The notes under the pieces were generated by a model. That model had not been told where the DNA came from. It was given only the letters and a program-made list of their open reading frames with translations, and did not search any database. Of a stretch of 41,068 nucleotides of DNA, positions 7,447-16,004 are shown piece after piece; the stretch's first letter is position 1, and every line of letters begins with the position of its first letter. Source of the DNA: an uncultured Eubacteriales bacterium. GTDB taxonomy: Bacteria > Bacillota > Clostridia > Christensenellales > CAG-138. The stretch covers positions 1 through 41,068 of the forward strand of contig UQXE01000018.1 in the NCBI GenBank assembly GCA_900544965.1. The letters run 5' to 3'. Made by a program: the position numbers and the translations under genes.

Positions 7447-8589
7447 ATGAAGAGGCTTTTTAATATATTTTTGAGCTTATTGATAGCTGCCTCGTGCATA
7501 TTCTCAGCCGGTTCGTCAGCGGACCAGCCTGTCGATATGTCGGGACTTAAGGCCGCAATATTGGTGGAGTCGAGTTCCCAGCAGGTAATACTTGAGCATA
7601 ATTCCGCAGCGTCTGTGGACGTGGCGGGTCTGTCGAGGCTGCCGCTGCTGATGGTTTTGTGCGAGGCTGTTGATAAAGGCGAGCTAAATCTTGATAGCAC
7701 GGTAAGCGTGAGCGAGGAAGCGTCGCGGGTCAAAGGACCGACCTCGTTTATTGAGGGAGGGGAGCAGATTTCGGCCAGGGATTTGATGAAAAGCGCTATC
7801 ATGATAGGCGCGGGAGATTCAATATATGCCCTTTGCGAGTTGTACAGCGGATCCGACAGTGCGTTTTGCGGCCGGGTGAACTCCAGGATGCAGGAGCTGG
7901 ACATTAATGTAAACTATACTACGTGCGCGGAAACTGGAGTAGTTCTATCGGCCAGCGACCTCATGAAGGTGGGGTGCGAGCTGATAAAGAGCAGCTGTTT
8001 TAAGGAATACAGCTCCGTCTATCTTGATAAGCTGGTTCACGCAAATGGAACCGAAACGCAGCTTGCTAGCCCTAACAAGCTGTTAAAATCTTATAGCGGT
8101 TGTGATGGAATAGCCACAGGCTCATCAGAATCGGCGGGATACTGCGGCGTGTTTTCAGTTGAACGCGGCGGAACCAGGCTGGTGGGCGTCGTATTGGGAG
8201 CTGCGAGCGCCTCAGAGAGGTTTGAAACCGCAGGAAAGCTCTTTGACTATGGCTTTGGCTCTTTCAAAAGCGTTACTCTTGTAAAAAAGGATGAAGTTGT
8301 CGCATCCGATGTAGCTATAGCAGGAGGAGACGAAAAAAGCGTTAGCCTGATCTCATCAAAGGACATTACCTTGCTATTACAGCAAAACGAAGCCCCGCCA
8401 CAAAAAGTCCTTGATGTACCGGAAACAATACCAGCGCCTTTTTCCCAGGGAGATGTGCTGGGTTATCTTAAAATAGTGGACTCCACTGGGACGGAGCTTT
8501 TAAAGGTTGAGCTTTTAGCGGATAAAACCGTGGATGAGGCGTCCTTTAAAGACTTTTTTATAAGAATATTGACCGAATGGCTTTCGTAA
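7447..8589 (+). CDS. DacF-like S11 family protein, predicted catalytically dead
   Basis: A 380-residue secreted protein with a signal peptide (MKRLFNIFLSLLIAASCIFS, cut near 25) and the fold pattern of S11 D-alanyl-D-alanine carboxypeptidases: LDSTVSVSEEAS, RDLMKSAIMI, MQELDIN and CDGIATGSSESAGYC. All three active-site motifs are altered. The SxxK region reads VAGLSRL (Ser to Gly61, Lys to Arg64). The SxN region reads IGAGD (121-123, Ser and Asn both Gly). KTG reads ATG (Lys to Ala223). The C-terminal dimerisation-like domain is retained to SFKDFF. RBS AGGGGGAGGG precedes the ATG at 7447. It follows deoB, as dacF does in Bacillus. I infer a non-enzymatic role in cell wall or spore cortex; transpeptidase-like beta-lactam binding is not expected. 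Confidence 0.85.
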   Translation: MKRLFNIFLSLLIAASCIFSAGSSADQPVDMSGLKAAILVESSSQQVILEHNSAASVDVAGLSRLPLLMVLCEAVDKGELNLDSTVSVSEEASRVKGPTSFIEGGEQISARDLMKSAIMIGAGDSIYALCELYSGSDSAFCGRVNSRMQELDINVNYTTCAETGVVLSASDLMKVGCELIKSSCFKEYSSVYLDKLVHANGTETQLASPNKLLKSYSGCDGIATGSSESAGYCGVFSVERGGTRLVGVVLGAASASERFETAGKLFDYGFGSFKSVTLVKKDEVVASDVAIAGGDEKSVSLISSKDITLLLQQNEAPPQKVLDVPETIPAPFSQGDVLGYLKIVDSTGTELLKVELLADKTVDEASFKDFFIRILTEWLS

Positions 8590-8627
8590 ATAATTTAAGC
8601 TGAATTGACCGCAACATATTGGCTACA

Positions 8628-8659
8628 GCAGAGCCGCGTAATGGTATATGCGGCTCTGC
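8628..8659. terminator. Hairpin after dacF-like gene
   Basis: GCAGAGCCGC (8628-8637) pairs perfectly with GCGGCTCTGC (8650-8659) around a 12-nt loop. It lies 39 bp past the stop codon. No T-run follows, so termination strength is uncertain. Confidence 0.5.
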
Positions 8660-8665
8660 CCAGAG

Positions 8666-8850
8666 TGTCACAAAAGCGGCTGCGCCACTTTTTTAAAGTT
8701 AAGGGTTTGCCTCTCATCCTTTGGTCTGCTGGACGGCAAAACCCGCAAAGAACGAAAACCGCACGGTTCTCCTCCATTGTGACGCGCATGCCGTCGAGCC
8801 GGATTTAAAATCAAGGGCTGCGGCCCTTGACGATGCTAAGGTTTTTGACA
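8666..8850 (+). repeat. Dispersed intergenic repeat, copy 2 (MITE-like)
   Basis: 185 bp from TGTCACAAAA to TTTTTGACA (8842-8850). The ends extend as imperfect inverted repeats, CAGAGTGTCA and TGACAGTCTG. It shares with copy 1 the GCGGCT-CGCCA block, GGGTTTGCC, GGCAAAACCCGCAAAGAACG and the GACAGYCTRAG tail, but in opposite genomic orientation. Confidence 0.8.
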
Positions 8851-9096
8851 GTCTGAGCCGCTTAACGCTATATGTGGCGCCGGCTTTAATTAAGGATTTT
8901 ATTTTACTGTGTTTTATCCCTAGGTGAGATCATATCCGTCTGGGATTTGTCCTGTATAAGCCAAGAGAATATGCGGTTCTGTACACACTGGGACTGCCAT
9001 CATATCCTCTGTGTAAATATCGATTTATTTCCAACTTAATAATAACAAGAGGCTTTTATAATTACCATGTTTGCTTTTTAATGCCATGAAAATACC

Positions 9097-9126
9097 GAGC
9101 CGCACGTCTTTTCTTGTGCGCGGCTC
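9097..9126 (+). terminator. Hairpin upstream of ruvC
   Basis: GAGCCGCAC (9097-9105) pairs with GTGCGCGGCTC (9116-9126) with one bulged base. It lies 38 bp before the ruvC start. It could end upstream transcription or form a leader structure. Confidence 0.4.
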
Positions 9127-9164
9127 TTATACGTGATATAATCGTTTCAAAAAGAGGTATGGTA

Positions 9165-9662
9165 TTGATCATCTTAGGCATAGACCCAGGATACGCAATA
9201 ATGGGGTATGGGATTATCGACGCAGATGGAAACAGGCTTCGAGTAATTGATTACGGCGTAACCGAGACACGCAGTAGCATGCCCTTTCCAGAACGGCTTG
9301 AGAGACTGTATCTTGGGGCCAGACAGCTTATACAGCTCTATCAGCCGGCGTGTATTGCATTTGAGGAGCTGTTCTTTTATAGAAATACCGCAACCGCTAT
9401 GCTCGTCGGCGCAGGAAGGGGCGTGGCGCTGCTTGCGGCCCAGCAGGAGGGACTCCCCCTTTATGAGTATACGCCGATGCAGATAAAGTCCGCGGTTACG
9501 GGGGATGGACATGCCGATAAGAAGCAGATGCAGGAGATGGTGCGGCTGTTGCTGAACCTTAAATCTGTACCAAAACCGGATGACGCGGCCGACGCTCTCG
9601 GCGTTGCAATCTGTCACGCTAGCACGCCGGAACCTGCGGCAGAAGAATTTAAAATAAAATAA
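9165..9662 (+). CDS. ruvC: Holliday junction resolvase RuvC
   Basis: A 165-residue RNase H-fold endonuclease that cuts Holliday junctions symmetrically with RuvAB. Acidic catalytic residues are visible: Asp7 in LGIDPG, Glu in FEELFF (67-68), and two Asp in PDDAADALGVAICH near the C terminus. I chose the TTG at 9165, giving MIILGIDPG, because AAAGAGG lies 7 nt upstream. The ATG at 9159 would be only 1 nt from that site. It is first of three co-directional ruv genes, with 12 bp to ruvA. Confidence 0.93.
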   Translation: MIILGIDPGYAIMGYGIIDADGNRLRVIDYGVTETRSSMPFPERLERLYLGARQLIQLYQPACIAFEELFFYRNTATAMLVGAGRGVALLAAQQEGLPLYEYTPMQIKSAVTGDGHADKKQMQEMVRLLLNLKSVPKPDDAADALGVAICHASTPEPAAEEFKIK

Positions 9663-9674
9663 GGTAAGAAAACT

Positions 9675-10268
9675 ATGTATGCATATATCAGGGGCGTCGT
9701 CGACAGTGTTGGAGCTGACAGGGCGATAATAGACGCTTTGGGAGTTGGATATGAGCTTATATGCAGCGCCAATACGCTAAAACGCGTTGGGGTTGGAAGC
9801 CAATGCAGATTGCTTGTGCATCTGCAGTTTTCTCAGGACGCGCAGACGCTGTATGGCTTTTTTGATGAGGAAGAGCGGGAGATGTTCAGAAAGCTAATAG
9901 CGGTGTCAAAGATAGGCCCCAAAACCGCCATAAGCATTCTCGGTTCGCTGACCCCGCAGGACATTACGACAGCTATATTAACTGAAAATGTAAGCGCCTT
10001 TGACGGCGTGTCCGGTATAGGTAAAAAGACTGCGGCAAGGCTGCTATTGGAGCTGAAGGGAAATATAGGAGCATTTGGAACGACTGCGCCGGAATCGGTG
10101 AAGGGAGGCCAAAGCGTAAATGAAATGCGAACGGAAGCCGTGGCCGCGCTAGTATCTCTAGGCTATGACGGCGTAACGGAGGGCCGAGCCGTAGCTGCCG
10201 CGTCCGACTGTGAACGCCTGGAGGATATGATAAGCGAGGCTCTCCGCGCCATACCGAGCGGTTTTTAG
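9675..10268 (+). CDS. ruvA: Holliday junction branch migration protein RuvA
   Basis: A 197-residue protein that binds four-way junctions as a tetramer and positions RuvB rings. An N-terminal OB fold starts MYAYIRGVVD. Two helix-hairpin-helix motifs are VSKIGPKTAISIL and VSGIGKKTAARLLLELK (about 75-130). A flexible linker and the C-terminal domain III follow (EAVAALVSLGYD, which contacts RuvB). Length is normal. It lies between ruvC (12 bp) and ruvB (13 bp). Confidence 0.95.
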   Translation: MYAYIRGVVDSVGADRAIIDALGVGYELICSANTLKRVGVGSQCRLLVHLQFSQDAQTLYGFFDEEEREMFRKLIAVSKIGPKTAISILGSLTPQDITTAILTENVSAFDGVSGIGKKTAARLLLELKGNIGAFGTTAPESVKGGQSVNEMRTEAVAALVSLGYDGVTEGRAVAAASDCERLEDMISEALRAIPSGF

Positions 10269-10281
10269 GAGGAGGCTTTAG

Positions 10282-11286
10282 ATGGAAGACAGACTCATAA
10301 CCTCATCGTGGCTTGCAGAGGACGATCAGGCCGAGTACAGCCTAAGACCACGCTTTTTGAATGAATATATAGGTCAGCATGGCGTCAAGGAGCACATGCG
10401 TATATATATTGAAGCGGCAAAACATAGGGGCGAACCCCTTGATCACGCGCTTCTATATGGCCCTCCAGGATTAGGAAAAACGACGCTGGCTTCAATAATT
10501 GCAAACGAGATGGGTTCGAATCTGCGCGTGACTTCCGGGCCGGCTATATCGCATGCCGGAGATCTTGCGGCCATATTGTCAAAGCTTGCGCCTGGCGACG
10601 TGTTGTTTATCGATGAAATACATAGGCTGAATTCAAGCGTTGAGGAGATACTATACCCGGCAATGGAGGATTTTGAGCTGGATATAGTTCTTGGAAAGGG
10701 TCCGGCGGCCAGGTCGCTCAGGCTTGAGCTGAAACCATTTACGCTAGTTGGAGCGACCACCCGAATGGGGCTTTTGACGTCGCCGCTAAGGGACAGGTTT
10801 GGCATAAAGGAGCAGCTTGAGCTTTACGCAAATGAGGATTTGAGGGAAATAATAGTACGCAGCGCATCCATACTGGGTGTTGAAATAGATGATGATGGCT
10901 CAACGGAAATAGCGTCCAGGTCGCGCGGCACTCCAAGGATCGCAAACAGGCTGCTTAAGCGTGTCAGGGATTACGCGCAGGTAAGGGGTGACGGCGTTAT
11001 AGATAAAAAAACAGCTCAGGCTGGGCTTGATATGCTGTCGATTGATGAATTTGGCCTGGACGCAACGGACAGAAGGATTCTCTCAACCATGATTGAAAAG
11101 TTTGCGGGACGCCCTGTGGGCGTGGATACTATAGCCGCGTCTACAGGCGAAGATGCGGCTACGGTGGAGGACGTGTATGAGCCATATCTGATGCAGCTGG
11201 GGTTTATAGCGCGGACTCCGCGTGGGAGGATCGTACTTCCGAGAGGATATGCGCATATGGGATTTTTGCCGCCGATTCAGGAATGA
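10282..11286 (+). CDS. ruvB: Holliday junction helicase RuvB
   Basis: A 334-residue AAA+ motor that drives branch migration. Walker A is GPPGLGKTT at about 60-68 and Walker B is FIDEIHRL. Sensor 1 is VGATTRMG, with LRDRFG after it. The C-terminal winged helix includes DRRILSTMIEKFAGRPVG and TPRGR. AGGAGGCTTTAG precedes the ATG at 10282. It is third gene of the ruvCAB run. Confidence 0.96.
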   Translation: MEDRLITSSWLAEDDQAEYSLRPRFLNEYIGQHGVKEHMRIYIEAAKHRGEPLDHALLYGPPGLGKTTLASIIANEMGSNLRVTSGPAISHAGDLAAILSKLAPGDVLFIDEIHRLNSSVEEILYPAMEDFELDIVLGKGPAARSLRLELKPFTLVGATTRMGLLTSPLRDRFGIKEQLELYANEDLREIIVRSASILGVEIDDDGSTEIASRSRGTPRIANRLLKRVRDYAQVRGDGVIDKKTAQAGLDMLSIDEFGLDATDRRILSTMIEKFAGRPVGVDTIAASTGEDAATVEDVYEPYLMQLGFIARTPRGRIVLPRGYAHMGFLPPIQE

Positions 11287-11328
11287 AACTGAGCATAATA
11301 AACCGTATATAAAACAGGAGGTAACACC

Positions 11329-12084
11329 ATGGCCAAAAGAGTACGCGATCTGGAACAGGAAATTGAACGATTAAACGAAGAGCTTGTAGCCGCAAGACAG
11401 GAACAGAGCAACCTACAAGCTGAACTCAACCTGTTCAGAACAAAGGAAAACGCCATTGTCGGAGCGCTTACGGAGGCGCAGGCGTCGGCCGCAAAAACCG
11501 TAGATGATGCCAAGGGCCGCGCGTGCATTATAATAAAAGACGCAGAGGATGAGGCGAAGGCGAGGCTTGCCGTGGCTGAGGAGAGCATCAACGAGGCCAA
11601 CGAAAGGGCTGCCCTGATAATTGAAAACGCACAGGCTGAGGCCAGAAGAAGGATGGACGATGCGGAGCGTGCCGTAAGCGAATATAGAAACAATATTGAC
11701 AGGCTTAACGGCTATTTGACGCAGGCGGCGGAGGCTGCAAAAACCTTTGCAGCTCAATTTGGCGACTTTATAGCAGGCATCAATCCTGAGACCGATGTGG
11801 ATTACGCATTGGAAACGCTGCCCAAATACCACGAGGGCATGGACCAGGGCAGACTTCCGAAGGATTATAAGGATCCGGCAGAGCTTATGCAGAGCATATA
11901 CGCTATTCAGGGGCGCGACATACCGGTGGAGGATAAAGAGAGCCGTGCTGAAGATGTCGAGGAGGACGATCGTGTATGGACCGTGGATGAAATAAAGGTT
12001 GATGAAAACGAAAAGGATCCTTTAATCTTTGAAACGGATGAAGAACTTGACGCGCTTATTGACGATATACTTAGTGACGATTGA
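11329..12084 (+). CDS. DivIVA-like coiled-coil protein
   Basis: A 251-residue, highly charged protein that is almost entirely coiled coil over about residues 1-145. Heptads begin RVRDLEQEIERLNEELVAAR and include KENAIVGALTEAQASA, which resembles the C-terminal part of DivIVA/GpsB proteins. The N-terminal membrane-binding DivIVA segment is not seen. The tail from about 190 is very acidic (AEDVEEDDR, DELDALIDDILSDD-like). There is no signal peptide or membrane segment, so it is probably cytoplasmic. AGGAGGTAAC precedes the ATG. It lies 42 bp after ruvB, and its stop codon overlaps the promoter of the proS leader. A role in division-site or septum organisation is only a guess from the coiled coil. 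Confidence 0.7.
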   Translation: MAKRVRDLEQEIERLNEELVAARQEQSNLQAELNLFRTKENAIVGALTEAQASAAKTVDDAKGRACIIIKDAEDEAKARLAVAEESINEANERAALIIENAQAEARRRMDDAERAVSEYRNNIDRLNGYLTQAAEAAKTFAAQFGDFIAGINPETDVDYALETLPKYHEGMDQGRLPKDYKDPAELMQSIYAIQGRDIPVEDKESRAEDVEEDDRVWTVDEIKVDENEKDPLIFETDEELDALIDDILSDD

Positions 12085-12109
12085 CACCGATGAGCAACCA
12101 TGTTATAAT
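12081..12109 (+). promoter_or_regulatory. Consensus sigma-A promoter for the proS T-box transcript
   Basis: TTGACA (12081-12086) and TATAAT (12104-12109) are both perfect consensus with 17 bp spacing. The -35 box overlaps the stop codon (12082-12084) of the coiled-coil gene. Confidence 0.88.
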
Positions 12110-12114
12110 TAACT

Positions 12115-12330
12115 TTACTAAGGCTGTGATAAGGGTTCAGTTTGATATGTCGACTAAAGAGAGCTTCCCATTTGCTGTGAGGGTTGCAGTCGGTTGCGAA
12201 TGTCCCGCCCTTTGAGCCGCAGGGAGGAAATGCCCTGACGCATGCCCGCGTTAAAGGCGCAAGAGTACAAAGTAAGGTGGTACCGCGTGTATTATCCCGC
12301 CCTTATATTAGGGGGCGGGTTTTATTATTT
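12115..12330 (+). promoter_or_regulatory. T-box riboswitch leader of proS
   Basis: The leader carries the T-box sequence AAGGTGGTACCGCG (12274-12287), which pairs with the tRNA acceptor end and forms the antiterminator. It is followed by a terminator stem, CCCGCCC (12296-12302) with GGGCGGG (12313-12319), then TTTTATTATTT. Stem I features include AAAGAGAGC and a lower helix where AAGGG and GGCT pair with CCCTT and AGCC. A CCC triplet at 12204-12206, on the 3' side of the specifier loop, would match proline; I assign it tentatively. Uncharged tRNA-Pro should favour read-through into proS. Confidence 0.88.
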
Positions 12331-12341
12331 AGGAGGTTAAT

Positions 12342-13778
12342 ATGGCAAAAAAGAATGAAGATTTTGTAACCCATATCGCATCGCGAAATGAAGATTTCCC
12401 TCAGTGGTATACCGATGTAGTTGTAAAGACAGATATGGTGGACTACTCTGAAGTTAAGGGCTGTATGGTTATAAAGCCGTACGGCTATGCGGTGTGGGAG
12501 CTAATACAGTCCGAGTTGGACGCAAGGTTTAAGGAAACCGGACATGTCAACGCGTATTTCCCGCTGTTCATACCCGAAAATCTGTTAAAGAAGGAAGCAG
12601 AGCACGTAGAAGGCTTTGCTCCCGAAGTAGCATGGGTTACCCACGGCGGAAGCGAGGAGCTTGCCGAGCGCCTGTGCGTACGGCCCACCAGCGAAACCAT
12701 AATCTGCTCCATGTACAGCAAATGGATACAATCGTATAGGGATTTGCCTGTGCTTATAAACCAGTGGGCAAACGTGGTACGCTGGGAGAAGAGCACGCGT
12801 CCGTTTCTCAGGACCACAGAGTTCCTATGGCAGGAAGGGCATACCGCTCACGCAAACGCGGAGGAGGCGGAGGAAGAGACAAAGCGCATGCTGGGGGTAT
12901 ATTGCGACTTTATGGAGAACGTACTTGCCATACCTATTATATCTGGTCGCAAGAGCGAGAAGGAAAAGTTTGCCGGCGCGCTGGCAACCTATACCATGGA
13001 GGCCCTTATGCAGGATGGTAAGGCTCTTCAAATGGGAACCTCCCACAATCTGGGAGACCACTTTGCTAAAGCCTATGACATAACTTATCTCAGCCGTGAG
13101 GGTAAGCTGGAATACTGCCACACAACGTCGTGGGGAACCTCGACCAGGATGATTGGCGGGGTTATAATGGTGCATGGAGACGACAGGGGACTGGTACTGC
13201 CGCCAAGGGTCGCGCCGATACAGGTAGTAATCATTCCTATTGCGGCCCATAAACCGGGCGTTTTAGAAAAGGCCGACGAGCTTTTCAGGCAGCTTAAGGA
13301 AGCTGGAATACGCGTAAAGGTTGACGACAGCGACCAGAGCGCCGGATGGAAGTTCAACCAGTGGGAGATGAAGGGCGTGCCGGTCAGGCTTGAAATCGGA
13401 CCGAAGGACATAGAAAACTCGCAGGTCGTCATCGTACGCAGGGATGATCACGAAAAGTCAGTGCTGCCAATGGAGGGTTTAACTGCCGCTATAAAGGATA
13501 CGCTCAATGCCGTTCACAAGGGACTCTATGAAAGGGCTTTGGCCATGAGGGAATCAAAGACCGTAGATGCGGCTACTTTTGAGCAGCTTAAAGAGGGCGT
13601 TAAAAATGGCTTTGTGAGGGCAATGTGGTGCCAGGAACGCGAATGTGAGGAGGCCATCAAGGAGAAAACGGGCGCCACCACACGGTGCATGCCCTTTGAT
13701 CAAAGCGCCATAGGGGACGTGTGCGTTCACTGTGGTAAACCCGCAAAAGCGCTTACATATTTTGCAAAGGCATATTGA
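12342..13778 (+). CDS. proS: Prolyl-tRNA synthetase, archaeal/eukaryal type
   Basis: A 478-residue class II synthetase charging tRNA-Pro. It is the short form without the bacterial editing insertion. Class II motif 1 lies around GYAVWELIQSELDARF. Motif 2 is in LRTTEFLWQEGHTAH and motif 3 near the HTTSWGTSTRMIGGVIM region. The anticodon-binding domain starts near RVAPIQVVIIPI. A C-terminal zinc-binding-like tail has CQEREC and CVHCGKPA, ending in YFAKAY as usual for this type. AGGAGG is 5 nt before the ATG. Expression should be governed by the T-box leader. Confidence 0.95.
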   Translation: MAKKNEDFVTHIASRNEDFPQWYTDVVVKTDMVDYSEVKGCMVIKPYGYAVWELIQSELDARFKETGHVNAYFPLFIPENLLKKEAEHVEGFAPEVAWVTHGGSEELAERLCVRPTSETIICSMYSKWIQSYRDLPVLINQWANVVRWEKSTRPFLRTTEFLWQEGHTAHANAEEAEEETKRMLGVYCDFMENVLAIPIISGRKSEKEKFAGALATYTMEALMQDGKALQMGTSHNLGDHFAKAYDITYLSREGKLEYCHTTSWGTSTRMIGGVIMVHGDDRGLVLPPRVAPIQVVIIPIAAHKPGVLEKADELFRQLKEAGIRVKVDDSDQSAGWKFNQWEMKGVPVRLEIGPKDIENSQVVIVRRDDHEKSVLPMEGLTAAIKDTLNAVHKGLYERALAMRESKTVDAATFEQLKEGVKNGFVRAMWCQERECEEAIKEKTGATTRCMPFDQSAIGDVCVHCGKPAKALTYFAKAY

Positions 13779-13794
13779 TATAATAGATTTTGCG

Positions 13795-13826
13795 GCGCGT
13801 CCATTGCCCCTTTGGGCTGGGCGCGC
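13795..13826. terminator. Terminator between convergent proS and ppk1
   Basis: GCGCG-TCCA-TTGCCC pairs with GGGC-TGGG-CGCGC across 13795-13826 with a small bulge. It sits in the 51-bp gap between two convergent genes and may serve both strands. Confidence 0.6.
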
Positions 13827-13829
13827 TTG

Positions 13830-16004
13830 TTACATATAATCTTTGCGCTTGAGGAATATTTTAGATAGTTTTTCTCTTGTTCGATAAAACAGGCTATGCC
13901 TAGCATCCGCACTGGAAGTGGAATGTGGGCGCTGAATGCTGTTTTCCATAAACCATTTTTGGCAGTCCATACAGGTTTCGTCGGCAGCGGACTTCTTTTT
14001 GTATGAGCCGTCTGGATTGAGAACCCTGGATTTTACGTTATCGGCCAGCATTATATCCAGTATCTCCATCAGCTGGCGTTTAACGTCGGCGTCCAGCACA
14101 GGGCAGGCGACCTCTACCCGGCGGGTTGCGTTGCGCGTCATAAGATCCGCAGATGAGATATAAATCTTTGAGTTTTCACCCTGGCCAAAGCAATAAATCC
14201 GTGAATGCTCAAGAAACCGGCCTACTACGCTAGTTATGTTTATGTTTTCCGTTTTTCCCCTTACGCCTGGCAAAAGGCAGCAGATCCCGCGAAGTATCAG
14301 CTGAATCCGTACACCCGCGACGGACGCTTCAGAAAGCTTATCGATAATCTCGCGTTCGGTCAGGGAATTGGCCTTAATCGTAATCCTCCCATTTGAACCC
14401 TTGGCTATTTCTTCATCGATAAGTCTAAGTATTCCTGCTTTAAGGCCAAAAGGGGCTACAAGAAGCTTTTGATAGGAACCATCCAGGTTGGAGATAACTA
14501 TATTTTGGAAAAATAAGGTAGCGTCCACGCCTATTTCATTATCCGAGGTGATTAAGCATAGGTCCGTATAGCTAGAAGCTGTTTTTTCATTGTAATTTCC
14601 GGTGCCTATCTGCGTAATATACCTTACTTTCCCGCGCGCCTTTCTCGTTATAAGGCATACCTTTGAGTGGCACTTATAAACATCGATTCCATAGGTTATG
14701 CGGCATCCTGCTCTCTCCAGCCTTTCCGCCCATTTTATATTATTCTCCTCATCAAACCTTGCTCGCAGTTCCATTAAAACGGTTACATCCTTCCCGTTTT
14801 GAGCAGCCTCGCATAATAGGTGAGCCACCATGGAATCTGGAGCAAGCCGGTACACGGTAATCTTTATTGAGATAACGCACGGATCAGAGCAGGATTCCTT
14901 TAAAAGTTGAATAAAGGGGGTCATCTGCTCAAAAGGATAAAATATAATTAGGTCTCGTTTAAGCACCTGCTTGGTCACGCTTTTATCCTCATCAAGGCAT
15001 TCGGGATACCTTGGAATAAAGGGAGGATAGGTAAGCTCAGCGCGTAAAGCGGGATGTATGGCGTCTTTAATTCCAGATGTATATTTTAAATCAATAGGGC
15101 ATTGAAAGCTATATGTCTGTCTCATATCAATATTCAAACGCATGCATAGCAGCTCTAATAGCGCGGCGTTCGGTTCGCCCTGGAGCTCTAAACGCACGGG
15201 GGCAAGATGATCGCGTTTTTTAAGCAACTTTTTCATATGATGCCGATAGTCGGTGTCCTCGTCGTCAAATTTTTCGTCATCAAAACTTAGATCCGCGTTC
15301 CTCGTTACGGAGATGGTATTGATACTTACGACGGTATACATATTGAATATTGAATCCATATATGCCTTTATAATATTCTCCACCCGAATAAAGCGGCTAG
15401 GGGTATCAAGCCATAACAGCGGCGGCAGCGGGGAGGGTACGGGAACAAGTCCCAGATGAATGCCGCCCTTTTTGCCAGTCAATAAAGAGGCTATATAAAG
15501 CTGTTTGTTGGCAAGATGGGGAAATGGATGCCATGGGTCTACAATCTGAGGTGAAAGTATCGGCATGATAAACCTGAGGAAATAATCATTGACATGCTTC
15601 CGTTCCTTTTTTGTGAGTTCGTCAAAGGAAAGGTCGTATATGCCCTTATCACGCAACGATATATCAATTCTATGCATCAGCCTGTCCCTCAGCTTCATTA
15701 ACGGCGGGATCGCACTAAAGATATTGTCGAGCTGCTCGCGGGGGGTTTGGCCTGTCTTGTTATTTAACATGTCTGGAGCGATCACCGACAGGTCAAAAAG
15801 GCTGCCAACCCTAACCATGAAAAACTCGTCAAGATTACTGGTGAATATGGATATAAACTTTAACCTCTCAAGCAGAGGGACGGTGGCGTCAGAGGCCTCC
15901 TCCAGCACCCGCTTGTTGAAGCCAAGCCAGCTGAGCTCCCTGTTTTGGGTATATGTGGTATCAAGCGTAAAGGTCTTCAGGCGGTCTTTAGTATCCTGTG
16001 ACAC
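13830..16004 (-). CDS. ppk1: Polyphosphate kinase 1
   Basis: A 724-residue PPK1, which reversibly makes polyphosphate from ATP through a phosphohistidine. The N domain begins NRELSWLGFNKRVLEEA and continues with FISIFTSNLDEFFMVRVG. The head domain follows, then two phospholipase D-like catalytic domains. ARFDEENNIKWAERLERAG precedes the catalytic His in VYKCHSKVCLI, with IGTGNYNEKTA after it. The C-terminal tail has extra residues including ETCMDCQKW. The GTG start at 16004 has GGGAGGG 6 nt upstream. It overlaps the end of ppx by 28 bp, showing a ppx-ppk1 operon with both synthesis and breakdown of polyphosphate. Confidence 0.94.
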   Translation of the reverse strand: MSQDTKDRLKTFTLDTTYTQNRELSWLGFNKRVLEEASDATVPLLERLKFISIFTSNLDEFFMVRVGSLFDLSVIAPDMLNNKTGQTPREQLDNIFSAIPPLMKLRDRLMHRIDISLRDKGIYDLSFDELTKKERKHVNDYFLRFIMPILSPQIVDPWHPFPHLANKQLYIASLLTGKKGGIHLGLVPVPSPLPPLLWLDTPSRFIRVENIIKAYMDSIFNMYTVVSINTISVTRNADLSFDDEKFDDEDTDYRHHMKKLLKKRDHLAPVRLELQGEPNAALLELLCMRLNIDMRQTYSFQCPIDLKYTSGIKDAIHPALRAELTYPPFIPRYPECLDEDKSVTKQVLKRDLIIFYPFEQMTPFIQLLKESCSDPCVISIKITVYRLAPDSMVAHLLCEAAQNGKDVTVLMELRARFDEENNIKWAERLERAGCRITYGIDVYKCHSKVCLITRKARGKVRYITQIGTGNYNEKTASSYTDLCLITSDNEIGVDATLFFQNIVISNLDGSYQKLLVAPFGLKAGILRLIDEEIAKGSNGRITIKANSLTEREIIDKLSEASVAGVRIQLILRGICCLLPGVRGKTENINITSVVGRFLEHSRIYCFGQGENSKIYISSADLMTRNATRRVEVACPVLDADVKRQLMEILDIMLADNVKSRVLNPDGSYKKKSAADETCMDCQKWFMENSIQRPHSTSSADARHSLFYRTREKLSKIFLKRKDYM

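Larger units (their letters stand above)
8590..9164. other. Intergenic region between dacF-like gene and ruvC
   Basis: 575 bp without a credible gene. It holds a 10-bp-stem hairpin (8628-8659), repeat copy 2 (8666-8850), about 245 bp of AT-rich sequence in which I see nothing, and a second hairpin before ruvC (9097-9126). Confidence 0.6.
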
